Shown here one piece after another: positions 8,585 through 17,458 of a stretch of 64,000 bases of DNA (the stretch's first letter is position 1; every line of letters begins with the position of its first letter). The position numbers and the translations under genes were made by a program. The stretch covers positions 186,001 to 250,000 of the forward strand of contig NZ_JACYXK010000027.1 of NCBI RefSeq assembly GCF_014842975.1, given 5' to 3'. A model generated the notes under the pieces. The model made no database searches. It had not been told where the DNA came from and worked only from the letters and a program-made list of their open reading frames with translations. Origin of the DNA: Rhodanobacter sp. DHB23. GTDB lineage: Bacteria; Pseudomonadota; Gammaproteobacteria; Xanthomonadales; Rhodanobacteraceae.

Positions 8585-9253
8585 TCATCCCTGCGCGGCC
8601 GGCGCATCCGGCTGCGCTTCCGGCGCAGCCATGCGGAACGCCTCGAGTTCGCCGCAGGCCGCATCGATGCGCAGGATCGTCGGATAGCCGTCCAGCGGCA
8701 GCTTCCAGCGCCGCGCGTTGTACACCTGCGGGATCAGGCAGGCATCGGCCATGCCCGGCGCGTCGCCATGGCAGAAGCGACCGGTGGCCGCGTTGCCCGC
8801 CAGCATCGCTTCCAGCGCCGCGAAGCCCGTGGCGATCCAGTGCCGCGACCACGCGCCACGCAGCGCCTCGTCGGTGCCCAGCTCGTGCTCCAGGTATTGC
8901 AACACGCGCAGGTTGCCCAGCGGATGGATGTCGCAGGCCACCAGCTGCGCCATCGCCCGCGCCTGGGCGCGACCACGCGCATCGGCCGGCAGCAACGGCG
9001 GCTCGGGATGGAGTTCTTCGAGGTATTCCATGATCGCCAGCGATTGCGTCAGCGTCCGGTCGCCGTCGCACAGGCTGGGCACCAGTTGCTGCGGGTTCAT
9101 CGCGGCGTAGGCTGGCGCGTGCTGCTCGCCGCCGTCCTTCACCAGATGCACGGGACGGTTCTGGTAGTCCAGGCCCTTGAGGTTCAGCGCGATGCGCACG
9201 CGGTAGGCGGCGCTGGAGCGCCAGTAGCCGTACAGCACGAGTCCGGAGGTCAT
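8585..9253 (-). CDS. maiA: Maleylacetoacetate isomerase
   Basis: A zeta-class glutathione S-transferase of 222 residues that isomerises maleylacetoacetate to fumarylacetoacetate in tyrosine/homogentisate breakdown. The N-terminal thioredoxin-like domain has the zeta motif YWRSSAAYRVRIALN, with the SS catalytic pair. It also has the glutathione-contact motif QQLVPSL and the LTQSLAIMEYLEE segment. The all-alpha C-terminal domain contains FCHGDAPGMADACLIPQVYNARR. The other pathway genes (hppD, hmgA, fumarylacetoacetase) sit 38 kb away at 46.8-50.7 kb, an unusual separation. It is divergent from pgk. Confidence 0.93.
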   Translation of the reverse strand: MTSGLVLYGYWRSSAAYRVRIALNLKGLDYQNRPVHLVKDGGEQHAPAYAAMNPQQLVPSLCDGDRTLTQSLAIMEYLEELHPEPPLLPADARGRAQARAMAQLVACDIHPLGNLRVLQYLEHELGTDEALRGAWSRHWIATGFAALEAMLAGNAATGRFCHGDAPGMADACLIPQVYNARRWKLPLDGYPTILRIDAACGELEAFRMAAPEAQPDAPAAQG

Positions 9254-9368
9254 GGTGCCCGCCCGCCATGGAAAACCCGCAGTGTAATTTGCATCCCCTC
9301 CGGGCGAGCGGGAAAATACGCGATTCCTGCCGCCGACGCGGCCCATCCGCCACCACCGGAGTCTTGAT

Positions 9369-10550
9369 GTGACCGTCCTGCGCATGAGCGACCTCGACCT
9401 CCACGGCCAGCGCGTGCTGATCCGTGAAGACCTCAACGTGCCGATCGACGACCACGGCCACATCACCTCCACGCAGCGCCTCGACGCCGCGCTGCCGACG
9501 ATCAGGGCAGCCCGCGATGCCGGCGCGAAGGTGATGGTGCTCTCGCACCTTGGCCGTCCGAAGGAAGGCCAGTTCGACGAGGCCTCCTCGCTGGCACCGG
9601 TGGCCGCATGGCTGGGCGACAAGCTCGGCAAGCCGGTGCGCCTGGTGCGCGACTACCTCGACGGCGTGGACGTCGCCGACGGCGAGGTGGTGGTGCTGGA
9701 GAACTGCCGCATGAACGTCGGCGAGGGCAAGGACGACGAGGCGCTGTCGAAGAAGTACGCCGCGCTGTGCGACATCTTCGTGATGGACGCCTTCGGCACC
9801 GCGCACCGCGCACAGGCCTCCACCCACGGCGTGATCAGGTTCGCCCCGGTGGCCGTCGCTGGCCCGCTGCTCTCGGCGGAACTCGATGCACTGGGCAAGG
9901 CGCTGGAAAACCCGGCGCACCCGCTGCTGGCGATCGTGGCCGGCTCCAAGGTCTCCACCAAGCTCACCCTGCTGGAGAACCTGATCGGCAAGGTGGACCA
10001 GCTGATCGTGGGCGGCGGCATCGCCAACACCTTCATCGCCGCGATGGGCCACTCGGTAGGCAATTCCCTGGTCGAGCCCGACCTGCTCGACGCCGCGAAG
10101 AAGGTGCTTGCCGACGCCAAACGCCGCGGCGCCGAAGTGCCGCTGCCGGTGGACGTGGTGGTGGCGCCGGAGTTCTCCGCCAAGGCGCCGGCCACGGTGA
10201 AGCCGGTGGACCAGGTGCGCGACGGCGAGATGATCCTCGACATCGGCCCGGAGACGGCGCAGCAGTACGCCGCGCTGATCGCCAAGGCCGGCACCGTGGT
10301 GTGGAACGGCCCGGTCGGCGTGTTCGAATTCGACGCCTTCGGCAAGGGTACCGAGACACTGGCGCGCGCGATCGCAGCGTCGAAGGCGTTCTCCATCGCC
10401 GGCGGCGGCGACACGCTGGCCGCGGTGGACAAGTACGGCATCGAGAACGAGATCTCCTACATCTCCACCGGCGGCGGCGCCTTCCTCGAATTCCTCGAAG
10501 GCAAGGAACTGCCCGCGGTGGCCGCGCTCAAGGCGCGGGCCGGCCAGTGA
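9369..10550 (+). CDS. pgk: Phosphoglycerate kinase
   Basis: Transfers phosphate from 1,3-bisphosphoglycerate to ADP in glycolysis, in the cytoplasm. The protein is 393 residues. The N-terminal signature [11 protein letters not shown], the helix motif SHLGRP, the substrate site [13 protein letters not shown], the nucleotide-domain GSKVSTK and the hinge GGGDT are all present. The GTG start is chosen because GGAG lies 7 bases upstream and the family N-terminus begins here; the later ATG at 9384 is too far from it. The stop overlaps the GTG start of the next gene by four bases, so the HAD phosphatase is translationally coupled. Confidence 0.97.
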   Translation: MTVLRMSDLDLHGQRVLIREDLNVPIDDHGHITSTQRLDAALPTIRAARDAGAKVMVLSHLGRPKEGQFDEASSLAPVAAWLGDKLGKPVRLVRDYLDGVDVADGEVVVLENCRMNVGEGKDDEALSKKYAALCDIFVMDAFGTAHRAQASTHGVIRFAPVAVAGPLLSAELDALGKALENPAHPLLAIVAGSKVSTKLTLLENLIGKVDQLIVGGGIANTFIAAMGHSVGNSLVEPDLLDAAKKVLADAKRRGAEVPLPVDVVVAPEFSAKAPATVKPVDQVRDGEMILDIGPETAQQYAALIAKAGTVVWNGPVGVFEFDAFGKGTETLARAIAASKAFSIAGGGDTLAAVDKYGIENEISYISTGGGAFLEFLEGKELPAVAALKARAGQ

Positions 10551-11182
10551 CGCTCTGCCTGTTCGATCTCGACGGTACGCTGATCGATTCCGAACCCGGC
10601 ATCACCGCCTGCATCCGCTACGCCTTCGACAAGCTGGGCGTAGCGGCGCCGACCGACCTGCGCCCATGGATCGGCCCACCGCTGCGGCACGGCTTCGCGC
10701 CGCTGCTGGAGCATGACGCCGAGCGTGTCGAGGCCGCGGTGGATTACTACCACGAGCGCTTCGCCACGCTGGGTTGGCGCGAACACGCGGTCTACCCCGG
10801 CATCGTGACGATGATCGAACGGCTGCAAGCCGCCGGCCATGTGCTGGCGGTAGTCACCAGCAAACCCGAACGGCATGCGCGACCGATCATCGAGCACCTG
10901 CCATTCGGCGACGCATTCGCCCGCCTGTACGGCCCCGATCCGTCCAGTCCGCACAGCGAAAAGGCCTCGATGATCGCCGCCGCGCTGGCCGATTTCGATG
11001 CCTTGCCCGAACAGGCCGCGATGATCGGCGATCGCCATTTCGACATCGAAGGCGCCGTGGCCAACCACGTGCGCGGCATTGGCGTGCTGTGGGGTTTCGG
11101 CAGCCGCGAGGAACTGGAGCTGGCCGGCGCACATGAACTGGCGCGCGATCCGGTGCATCTCGCGGATCTGTTGGCGACATAG
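10547..11182 (+). CDS. HAD-family phosphatase, phosphoglycolate-phosphatase-like
   Basis: A 211-residue HAD hydrolase with an alpha-helical cap of the subfamily IA type. Motif I is FDLDGT (nucleophile D7, acid/base D9). Motif II is VVTSKP, the motif III lysine lies in the HSEKA region, and motif IV is [10 protein letters not shown]. Relatives include phosphoglycolate phosphatases and 5'-nucleotidases; the sequence does not discriminate between them. A role in repairing glycolytic by-products fits coupling to pgk, but that is inference. The GTG start overlaps the pgk stop. Confidence 0.8.
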   Translation: MTLCLFDLDGTLIDSEPGITACIRYAFDKLGVAAPTDLRPWIGPPLRHGFAPLLEHDAERVEAAVDYYHERFATLGWREHAVYPGIVTMIERLQAAGHVLAVVTSKPERHARPIIEHLPFGDAFARLYGPDPSSPHSEKASMIAAALADFDALPEQAAMIGDRHFDIEGAVANHVRGIGVLWGFGSREELELAGAHELARDPVHLADLLAT

Positions 11183-11193
11183 CCGTCTGCTCC

Positions 11194-11263
11194 GGAGCGC
11201 ACCCTGTGCGCGAATGCTTTTGCTTCGGTCGTCACCAGAGCATTCGCGCACAGGGTGCGCTCC
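11194..11263. repeat. GTAG-type REP doublet forming a 25-bp perfect hairpin
   Basis: Bases 11194-11218 and 11239-11263 are perfect reverse complements of 25 nt around a 20-nt loop. The right arm runs into cgctcctac, the reverse of the GTAGGAGCG head known for REP sequences mobilised by RAYT transposases in Xanthomonadales and Pseudomonas. No RAYT gene is in the window. Confidence 0.85.
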
Positions 11264-11275
11264 TACAGCAAACGA

Positions 11276-11308
11276 AAACGCCGCGGGATTTCCGCGGCGT
11301 TCTTGTTT
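11276..11308. terminator. Bidirectional terminator between the HAD gene and tkt
   Basis: The stem aacgccgcgga/tccgcggcgtt has a short loop, with A-rich sequence before it and TTCTTGTTT after it. It is suitably placed to end both convergent transcripts. Confidence 0.85.
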
Positions 11309-11322
11309 GGGAAAGGCGTCGA

Positions 11323-13323
11323 TCAGCCGACGACGCGCTTCACCGCATCAACCACGTTCGTCACGGTGATGCCGAAGTACTCGTACAACTGCTCGATCGG
11401 GGCCGAGGCGCCGAAGGTGGTCATGCCGATCACTTCGCCGTCGAGGCCGACGTACTTGCGCCAGAAGTCGACATAGGCCGCCTCCACCGCCACGCGCGCG
11501 CGGCACCAGCCGGGCAGCACGCCTTCGCGGTATTCCAGCGGTTGGGCGTCGAAGGTCTCGGTGCACGGCATCGACACCACGCGCACCGGCACGCCTTGCT
11601 GCGCCAGCGTGCGCATCGCTTCCATCGCCAGTTCCACCTCGGAGCCGGTGGCGATCAGGATGGCCTTGAACTTGGTATCCGCCGGATCGGACAGCACGTA
11701 GGCGCCGCGCGTGATGTCCGCGACCTGCTGTGCGCTGCGCGACTGGTGCTTGAGCGTCTGGCGCGAGAACACCAGGCAGGAGGGGCCGTCCTTGCGCTCG
11801 ATCGCCGCCTTCCACGACACCGCCGACTCCACCGCGTCGCAAGGACGCCACACGCGGTTGTTCGGGATGTAGCGCAGGCTGCCCAGGTGCTCCACCGGCT
11901 GGTGGGTGGGGCCGTCCTCGCCCAGGCCGATCGAGTCGTGGGTGTAGACGTGGATGGAGTGCGCGGGGATCAGCGCGCTCATGCGCACCGCGTTGCGCGC
12001 GTAGTCGGAGAACACCAGGAAGGTGGCGTCGTACGGGATGAAGCCGCCGTGCAGCGCGATGCCGTTGCCGATCGCGGTCATGCCGAACTCGCGCACGCCG
12101 GAGTGGATGTAGTTGGCGTTGGGGCTGGTTTCGGTGACGCTCACCGAGCCCTTCCAGATCGTGAGGTTGGAGCCGGCGAGGTCGGCCGAACCACCGATCA
12201 GTTCCGGCAACAGCGGGCCGTAGGCATCCAGTGTCATCTGCGAAGCCTTGCGGCTGGCCACATCCGGGCCTTCGGCCTGCAGCTTGTCGACCCAGGCCTG
12301 CGACTTCGCGGCCCAGTCGGCGGGCAGTTCGGCGGCGAGGCGGCGCTTCAGCTCGGCCGCCAGACCGGGGTGCGCCTTGGCGTAGGCGTCGAACAGCGCG
12401 TTCCACTCGGCCTCGCGCTTCGCACCGGCCGCCTTCGCGTCCCAGCCGGCGTAGATCTCGGCGGGGATCTCGAACGGCGGGGAACGCCAGTCCAGCATGT
12501 CGCGCGCGGCGGCCACCTCGTCCTTGCCCAGCGCCGCGCCGTGGCAGGCCTCGGTGCCTTCCTTGTGCGGCGCGCCGAAACCGATGATGGTCTTGCACAT
12601 CACCAGCGTGGGCTTGCCGGTTTCCGCCTTGGCGGCGGCCAGCGCGGCCTTGATCTTGTCGGCGTCGTGGCCGTCCACGTCGCGGATCACGTGCCAGCCG
12701 CAGGCCTCGAAGCGCATCGCGGTGTCGTCGGTGAACCAGCCCGGCACCTCGCCGTCGATGGAGATGTTGTTGTCGTCGTAGACCAGGGTGAGCTTGCCCA
12801 GCTTCCAGGTGCCGGCCAGCGAGATCGCCTCCTGGGAGATGCCTTCCATCAGGCAGCCGTCGCCGCAGAACACCCAGGTGTGATGGTCGACGATGTCGAA
12901 GCCCGGCTGGTTGAAGCGCTCGGCCAGCACCTTTTCGGCCAGCGCGAAGCCCACGCCGTTGGCGATGCCTTGGCCCAGCGGGCCGGTGGTGGTTTCCACG
13001 CCCACCGTGTGGTGCGCCTCGGGATGGCCCGGGGTCCTCGAATGCAGCTGGCGGAAGCGCTCCAGCTCGCCCATCGGCAGTGCGTAGCCGGACAGGTGCA
13101 GCAACGCGTACTGCAGCATCGAGCCATGGCCGTTGGAGAGCATGAAGCGGTCACGGTTGAACCAGTGCGGGTTTGCCGGATTGTGGCTGTGGAAGTCGTT
13201 CCACAGCACCTCGGCAATGTCGGCCATGCCCATCGGCATGCCCGGATGGCCGGAATTGGCCTTCTGCACGGCATCCATGGCAAGGGCTCGCACGGCATTG
13301 GCGAGTTGGCGGCGGGTGGTCAT
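11323..13323 (-). CDS. tkt: Transketolase
   Basis: A thiamine-diphosphate enzyme of the non-oxidative pentose phosphate pathway, 666 residues, the usual length. The substrate/ThDP His sits in [12 protein letters not shown]. The ThDP-Mg motif [10 protein letters not shown]..., the central [20 protein letters not shown] loop (read in two parts) and the C-terminal GSEVELA region are intact. The start [11 protein letters not shown] is preceded by GGAG; upstream in-frame codons are not family-like. It is convergent with pgk and divergent from the first outer-membrane protein gene. Confidence 0.97.
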   Translation of the reverse strand: MTTRRQLANAVRALAMDAVQKANSGHPGMPMGMADIAEVLWNDFHSHNPANPHWFNRDRFMLSNGHGSMLQYALLHLSGYALPMGELERFRQLHSRTPGHPEAHHTVGVETTTGPLGQGIANGVGFALAEKVLAERFNQPGFDIVDHHTWVFCGDGCLMEGISQEAISLAGTWKLGKLTLVYDDNNISIDGEVPGWFTDDTAMRFEACGWHVIRDVDGHDADKIKAALAAAKAETGKPTLVMCKTIIGFGAPHKEGTEACHGAALGKDEVAAARDMLDWRSPPFEIPAEIYAGWDAKAAGAKREAEWNALFDAYAKAHPGLAAELKRRLAAELPADWAAKSQAWVDKLQAEGPDVASRKASQMTLDAYGPLLPELIGGSADLAGSNLTIWKGSVSVTETSPNANYIHSGVREFGMTAIGNGIALHGGFIPYDATFLVFSDYARNAVRMSALIPAHSIHVYTHDSIGLGEDGPTHQPVEHLGSLRYIPNNRVWRPCDAVESAVSWKAAIERKDGPSCLVFSRQTLKHQSRSAQQVADITRGAYVLSDPADTKFKAILIATGSEVELAMEAMRTLAQQGVPVRVVSMPCTETFDAQPLEYREGVLPGWCRARVAVEAAYVDFWRKYVGLDGEVIGMTTFGASAPIEQLYEYFGITVTNVVDAVKRVVG

Positions 13324-13406
13324 GGGGAAAGCTCCGGGCGACGACGGAAAGCGCGCATTGTCGCCGATCCCGTCGATGCTGTCGCGACGCGCCGACAGGA
13401 TGGACA

Positions 13407-13467
13407 TTAACTGGCACTTAATTCTGTACTAATCGGTATTGAATTCCTTCAGCCAGCTTCCCATTTA
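13407..13467 (+). promoter_or_regulatory. Promoter module of outer-membrane gene 1 with phased TTAA repeats
   Basis: TTAA, TTAA and CTAA occur at 13407, 13418 and 13429 (11-bp steps), followed by TTGAAT at 13439-13444. A CATTTA hexamer follows after 17 bp at 13462-13467. The same arrangement recurs at 14250-14310 ahead of the second paralogue. I read TTGAAT/CATTTA as the -35/-10 pair and the phased repeats as a regulator site; the regulator is unknown. Confidence 0.6.
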
Positions 13468-13557
13468 ATGCCCCGGCACCGCCCACGAGTGGTGCCGAGC
13501 CACGGCGATGCCTTTCCCCAAGGTGCCGTGGACTGACCAGAACAAGAGGAATTCCCC

Positions 13558-14166
13558 ATGAAAAAGACTCTGCTCGCTCTCACCGTGGCTGCCGCCGGCT
13601 TCGTCGCCGTACCGGCCGCCTTCGCCCAGGATCAGGCTCCGTCCGCCACGACCGGCACCGCCCAGCAGGGCTGGTACGTCAGTGCGGACCCCGGCTACGC
13701 CAACATCAGCAAGGGTCCCTACGACGACGGCAAGTTCGCTGGCGGCGTGAAGGGCGGCTACCGCTTCGCGCTCAACCCCGAGACCTCGCTGGGCGTGGAA
13801 GTGGGCTATCAGTGGCTTGGCCGCGTGACGCCCGAGGGCCAGTACGCCAGCCAAGGCCCGGGCAACGCCCAGTCCAAGCTGCGCGGCAGCACCGCCGGCC
13901 TGGACCTGCGCTACAACGTCGCCCCCAACTGGTACGGCGAGCTGCGCAGCGGCCTGTTCTATGCACAGGGCGAAGGCCTTACCGACGCGCCGAACCCGCA
14001 GTTCCGCCAGTTCAACCGCACCAAGTACTACGCCGGCGCCGGCGTGGGCTACAACATCAACCCGAACTGGAGCGTGGGCGTGAACTACGACTACTACGCC
14101 GGTACGGGCAATGGCGTGCAGTTGGATACCAGCAAGTATTCGCTGAACGCGGAATACCGTTTCTGA
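13558..14166 (+). CDS. Outer-membrane beta-barrel protein, paralogue 1
   Basis: A 202-residue protein with a clear signal peptide (MKKTLLAL..., cleavage after AAFA). It then has alternating amphipathic strands rich in Gly, Tyr and Trp, and ends in YRF, the terminal aromatic expected for BAM-dependent insertion. The pattern fits a small 8-stranded OmpA/OmpX-type barrel. It is the first of three tandem paralogues (13558, 14404, 15149). All share the strand motifs GLDLRYN- or LNYDYY-like near the C-terminus and a WY(A/V) start after the signal. Ligand or role is unknown. AGAGGA lies just upstream of the ATG. A terminator follows at 14195-14226, so each copy is transcribed separately. Confidence 0.82.
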   Translation: MKKTLLALTVAAAGFVAVPAAFAQDQAPSATTGTAQQGWYVSADPGYANISKGPYDDGKFAGGVKGGYRFALNPETSLGVEVGYQWLGRVTPEGQYASQGPGNAQSKLRGSTAGLDLRYNVAPNWYGELRSGLFYAQGEGLTDAPNPQFRQFNRTKYYAGAGVGYNINPNWSVGVNYDYYAGTGNGVQLDTSKYSLNAEYRF

Positions 14167-14194
14167 GCGTTGCTCGCTCATGTCGCACGAATTG

Positions 14195-14226
14195 GAACGG
14201 GCGCCGATGGCGCCCGTTCTTCTTTC
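14195..14226 (+). terminator. Terminator after outer-membrane gene 1
   Basis: The stem gaacgggcgcc/ggcgcccgttc with loop gat is followed by TTCTTTC. Confidence 0.88.
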
Positions 14227-14249
14227 AAAACAGTCGCTTGCCGGGAAAG

Positions 14250-14310
14250 TTAATCGTTACTTAATAATGTACTAACGAGTATTGAATTTTTCCGTCCCGG
14301 CAACCATCTA
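14250..14310 (+). promoter_or_regulatory. Promoter module of outer-membrane gene 2, duplicate of 13407-13467
   Basis: TTAA at 14250 and 14261 and CTAA at 14272 repeat the 11-bp phasing. TTGAAT at 14282-14287 and CATCTA at 14305-14310 keep the 17-bp spacer. ACTTAAT, TGTACTAA and GTATTGAATT are identical between the two modules, while the bases between them differ. The distance from ACTTAAT to the ATG is also kept (142 and 145 bases). Confidence 0.6.
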
Positions 14311-14403
14311 AGAAAACGTGCCCGGCATTTCCCCGATACCAGGCATGCGGCACCGCCCTTCCCCAAGGTCCGGCAGCCGTTTTCCCATAACAGGAGAATC
14401 TCC

Positions 14404-14997
14404 ATGAAAAAGACCCTGCTCGCCCTTGCCCTCGCCTCCACCGGCCTGCTGGCCATCCCCGCCGCCTTCGCGCAGACCGCGCCGAGCGACGGCAACTGGT
14501 TCATCAACGGCAACGTCGGTCGCACCGCCATCAACCAGGGCCCGTACGACAACGGCCACGACACCGGTTACGCCCTCAACGGCGGCTACCGCTGGGCGCT
14601 GTCGCCGAACTTCCAGTTGGGTGCGGAAGTGGGCTACAACGACCTGGGCAACATTCGTGCGAAGAACATCTTCAACAATTCCCCGATCGTCGCTCCGGGC
14701 AAGTCGCAGCTGCACGGCTGGACCGCCGGCGCCAACGCCCACCTCGACCTCAGCCCGAGCTGGTACCTCAGCGGCCGCGCCGGCCTCTACAGCTGGACCG
14801 GCCACGGCATGAGCAACGACGTGAACCCGATCAACAAGGGCCTGAGCGACAACAGCTGGTACGCCGGCGCAGGCGTGGGCTACAACATCACGCAGAACGT
14901 GAGCGTGGGCCTGAACTACGACTACTTCGACGCCAAGAAGCACAACGTCGACCTCAGCACGGACATGATCTCGGCCAGCGCGGAATTCCGCTTCTGA
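14404..14997 (+). CDS. Outer-membrane beta-barrel protein, paralogue 2
   Basis: A 197-residue protein, paralogous to its neighbours. It has a signal peptide cut after AAFA, then WFINGNVGRTAIN, repeated GYR/GYN strands and a C-terminal EFRF. The central strands WTAGANAHLDL and YAGAGVGYNI align with paralogue 1 and with WTFGLDGHFNF in paralogue 3. No plug or peptidoglycan-binding domain is present, so it is a bare small barrel. Its promoter module is a near copy of that of paralogue 1, while its own terminator follows. AGGAGA precedes the ATG by about 6 bases. Confidence 0.82.
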   Translation: MKKTLLALALASTGLLAIPAAFAQTAPSDGNWFINGNVGRTAINQGPYDNGHDTGYALNGGYRWALSPNFQLGAEVGYNDLGNIRAKNIFNNSPIVAPGKSQLHGWTAGANAHLDLSPSWYLSGRAGLYSWTGHGMSNDVNPINKGLSDNSWYAGAGVGYNITQNVSVGLNYDYFDAKKHNVDLSTDMISASAEFRF

Positions 14998-15020
14998 CCC
15001 GAACCTCGCTGCTGCACGAC

Positions 15021-15055
15021 CGCGAAGGGCGCCGAAAGGCGCCCTTCGTTCATTT
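15021..15055 (+). terminator. Terminator after outer-membrane gene 2
   Basis: The stem cgaagggcgcc/ggcgcccttcg with loop gaaa is followed by TTCATTTAA. Confidence 0.88.
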
Positions 15056-15148
15056 AACAATCCTTGAAGCCCAATCAACGGTCTCTTAACATTTGGCGGT
15101 CGCGGAACAAAGCGACACGACCATTACCAAGGCACAAGGAATTCATAC

Positions 15149-15736
15149 ATGTACAGGAAACTGCTTCCGCTCGTTGCCGCCGCCTGCGGCTTCTTCGCCA
15201 CCGCTGCCCATGCCGATCAGACCGATGGCTGGTTCGTCAATGGCAACGTCGGCACCGCCCACTACAAGGCCACGGTCGACGGCCAGGGCACGGGCACCGA
15301 CAGCAACACGGCTTTCATCCTCAATGGCGGCTGGCGATCCCAGGGCCTCATCGGCTTCGAGGCCGGCTACACCAACCTGGGCAGTGTCAGTGCGAAAGAC
15401 GTCTATGGTGATCGCGCCAAGATCAAGGGCGACGGCTGGACGTTCGGCCTCGACGGCCATTTCAACTTCAACGACCACTGGTACATGTCGGCCCGCACCG
15501 GCGGCTTCCTGTGGAAGCTGAAGGCAACCGCCACGATCGACGACGGCCTGGGCTCTTCGGAATCCTTCCGCAACAGCAAGCAGGGGCTTGGCTGGTTCGC
15601 CGGACTGGGTACCGGCTACGACATCAACCAGCACTGGAGCGTGGGCGCGAACTTCGACTACTACAACATGCGCAACCGCGGCTACTACGAAATCGGCACG
15701 CGCATCTTCTCGGTCAGCGCCGAATACCGCTTCTGA
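15149..15736 (+). CDS. Outer-membrane beta-barrel protein, paralogue 3
   Basis: A 195-residue barrel with a signal peptide (cut near AAHA, then DQTDGWFVNGNVG) and a C-terminal EYRF. It shares the N-terminal WFxNGNVG motif with paralogue 2, and the strands GLDGHFNF and SVGANFDYYN with both others. It has lost the phased promoter module. Its upstream region has only scattered TTAA, so its regulation probably differs. AAGGAATT sits about 8 bases before the ATG. The closest paralogue by eye is the second copy. Confidence 0.8.
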   Translation: MYRKLLPLVAAACGFFATAAHADQTDGWFVNGNVGTAHYKATVDGQGTGTDSNTAFILNGGWRSQGLIGFEAGYTNLGSVSAKDVYGDRAKIKGDGWTFGLDGHFNFNDHWYMSARTGGFLWKLKATATIDDGLGSSESFRNSKQGLGWFAGLGTGYDINQHWSVGANFDYYNMRNRGYYEIGTRIFSVSAEYRF

Positions 15737-15756
15737 GTCTCCGCTCCAGGCAAAAG

Positions 15757-15789
15757 CAAAACGGGCGCCGCGAGGCGCCCGTTTTGTTT
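15757..15789 (+). terminator. Terminator after outer-membrane gene 3
   Basis: The stem caaaacgggcgcc/ggcgcccgttttg with loop gcga is followed by TTTG. It resembles the terminators after the two previous paralogues. Confidence 0.88.
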
Positions 15790-15801
15790 GAACCTTGAAC
15801 A

Positions 15802-15857
15802 GTGCAGCCATGGATGGCTGCCCATTTGATCTACTCGCGATCACGGATGACCGCAAG
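15802..15857 (+). repeat. Two-hairpin dispersed repeat, copy C
   Basis: The first hairpin carries the paired change gcagcc..ggctgc; the second is gcgatc..gaccgc with one mismatch. It lies between the convergent barrel gene 3 and fba. Confidence 0.82.
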
Positions 15858-15867
15858 AACCCGGCCC

Positions 15868-16872
15868 TCAGCCGTTCCAGCGCCCCAGCGCGGCGAGGCC
15901 GTTGTCCTTGGCGCGGGCGTGCACGGTCTTCTGCGCTTCGGCGTAGTTGGCCTTCATGTCCTTGGCCCACAGCTTCAGCGCGGCCTGCTGCATGGCACGG
16001 CCGTAGGAGAACGACAGCGGCCACGGATGCGGGCCGATGCGGTTCATCGCGTTGAGGTGCGCGGTGCTCTGCTCGTCGGTCTGGCCGCCGGAGAGGAACA
16101 CGATGCCCGGCAGCGAGGCCGGCACGCAGGTCTTCAGCACGCGCACGGTGGCCTCGGCCACTTCCTCGGCGTCGACCTGTTCGGACGAATCCTTGCCCGG
16201 GATCACCATCGACACCTTCAGGATGGTGCCTTCCAGCATCACGTTCTGCTCGTACAGCGCGTTGAACAGGCTGCGCAGCACGGCCTCATGCACCTCGTAG
16301 CTGACCTCGATGCTGTGGTCGCCGTCCATGATCACTTCCGGCTCGACCATCGGCACCAGGCCGGCTTCCTGGCACAGCGCGGCGTAACGGGCCAGCGCGT
16401 GGCAGTTCGCCTCGATGGCGGTGGAAGACGGGTTGTCCTCGGAGATGTTGATCACCGCGCGCCACTTGGCGAACTGCGCGCCCAGCTTCACGTATTCGGC
16501 AAGGCGCTCGCGCAGGCCGTCGAGGCCTTCGGTGACCACGTCGCCAGGGAAGCCGGCCAGCGGCACCGGGCCCTTGTCCACCTTGATGCCGGGGATGATG
16601 CCGGCCTTCTTCATCAGCTGGGTGAACGGCACGCCGTCCCTGGTGGACTGGCGGATCGTCTCGTCGTACAGGATCGCGCCGGAGATGTGCTCGTTCAGGC
16701 CCGGCGTGGTGAGCAGCAGCTCGCGATAGGCGCGACGGTTTTCCTCGGTGTTCTCGATGCCGACGGCCTCGAAACGCTTCTTGATGGTATTGGTCGACTC
16801 GTCGATGGCGATGATGCCCTTGCCGGGGGCGACCATGGCCAAAGCGACGCTTTCGAGATCTTCGATACTCAT
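15868..16872 (-). CDS. Fructose-bisphosphate aldolase, class I
   Basis: A 334-residue class I (Schiff-base) aldolase cleaving fructose-1,6-bisphosphate in glycolysis/gluconeogenesis. It has the class I N-terminal GKGIIAIDES motif, the KW(R)AVI segment with the first active-site Lys, and VMLEGTILKVSMV, where the Schiff-base Lys sits. The SGGQTDEQST phosphate loop follows. Bacterial class I enzymes of this type are typical of Xanthomonadales. The start is the MSIEDLES methionine; five more in-frame codons upstream are not family-like. It neighbours pyk and gap in a loose glycolytic block. Confidence 0.93.
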   Translation of the reverse strand: MSIEDLESVALAMVAPGKGIIAIDESTNTIKKRFEAVGIENTEENRRAYRELLLTTPGLNEHISGAILYDETIRQSTRDGVPFTQLMKKAGIIPGIKVDKGPVPLAGFPGDVVTEGLDGLRERLAEYVKLGAQFAKWRAVINISEDNPSSTAIEANCHALARYAALCQEAGLVPMVEPEVIMDGDHSIEVSYEVHEAVLRSLFNALYEQNVMLEGTILKVSMVIPGKDSSEQVDAEEVAEATVRVLKTCVPASLPGIVFLSGGQTDEQSTAHLNAMNRIGPHPWPLSFSYGRAMQQAALKLWAKDMKANYAEAQKTVHARAKDNGLAALGRWNG

Positions 16873-16982
16873 GACGGCTCCGTGCAACGAGGCGTAATCC
16901 GCCCGCTCAAGGTGGGTGCCGCCCGGGTGGGCGGCGGGATGAAAGGCCGCGAATTATAACGAAACCGCCGGAAAGGCGCCGG

Positions 16983-17426
16983 TTACTGCCCGTAACCCGG
17001 CAATTTGCAGGGTTCCATCACCTTCTGCATGCCATCCGCACCCTCGGGTGCGTTGAACGGCACGATGTAGTAGGTGTCGATGGGCTGGCCGATCCGGTTG
17101 GTGAGCGCGGGACCGTAGCGGAAGTTCTTCACCGCGGTCACCGCGGCATTGCCCAGGTCGCTCTTGGGCACCAGCTTGACCAGTTGCACGTTCATCGGCA
17201 CGCCGTCGGAACCGATGGTGTAGGTCACCGCGGCGCAGCCGGGCTTGTCCAGGTTGAGGCCCGAATTGGGCAGATCCGTGTCCACCTTGGTATTGAGGCG
17301 GATCCAGTAGTGGTACTGGTCCTGCGGGTCGATGCGATGGGACGACTGCGCCAGCACGGGCACGGCGCAAACCAGCGCCGGCACCAGCAGGAGGGAGCGG
17401 ATCAGGCGACGGGCGTGCGGGTGCAT
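16983..17426 (-). CDS. Secreted protein with TonB-C-terminal-like fold
   Basis: A 147-residue protein with a signal peptide (hydrophobic LLLVPALVCAVPV, cut after VLA). Its body resembles a TonB C-terminal domain: CAAVTYTIGSDGVPMNVQLV, then AVTAVKNFRYGPA, and a closing Pro-rich segment. No membrane anchor remains after cleavage, so it is more likely a free periplasmic protein than an energy transducer. Two cysteines (near the GCAAV and EPCKL segments) could form a disulphide. Function is unknown. It lies between fba and a predicted membrane protein on the same strand. Confidence 0.65.
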   Translation of the reverse strand: MHPHARRLIRSLLLVPALVCAVPVLAQSSHRIDPQDQYHYWIRLNTKVDTDLPNSGLNLDKPGCAAVTYTIGSDGVPMNVQLVKLVPKSDLGNAAVTAVKNFRYGPALTNRIGQPIDTYYIVPFNAPEGADGMQKVMEPCKLPGYGQ

Positions 17427-17458
17427 GGCGATACTCCGGGGGTGGGGGCGCCGACAGT

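Noticed and set aside
16955-16985. Hairpin accgccgg..ccggt as terminator between fba and the TonB-like gene
   Set aside because: Arms pair only partly and there is no T-run in the correct place.
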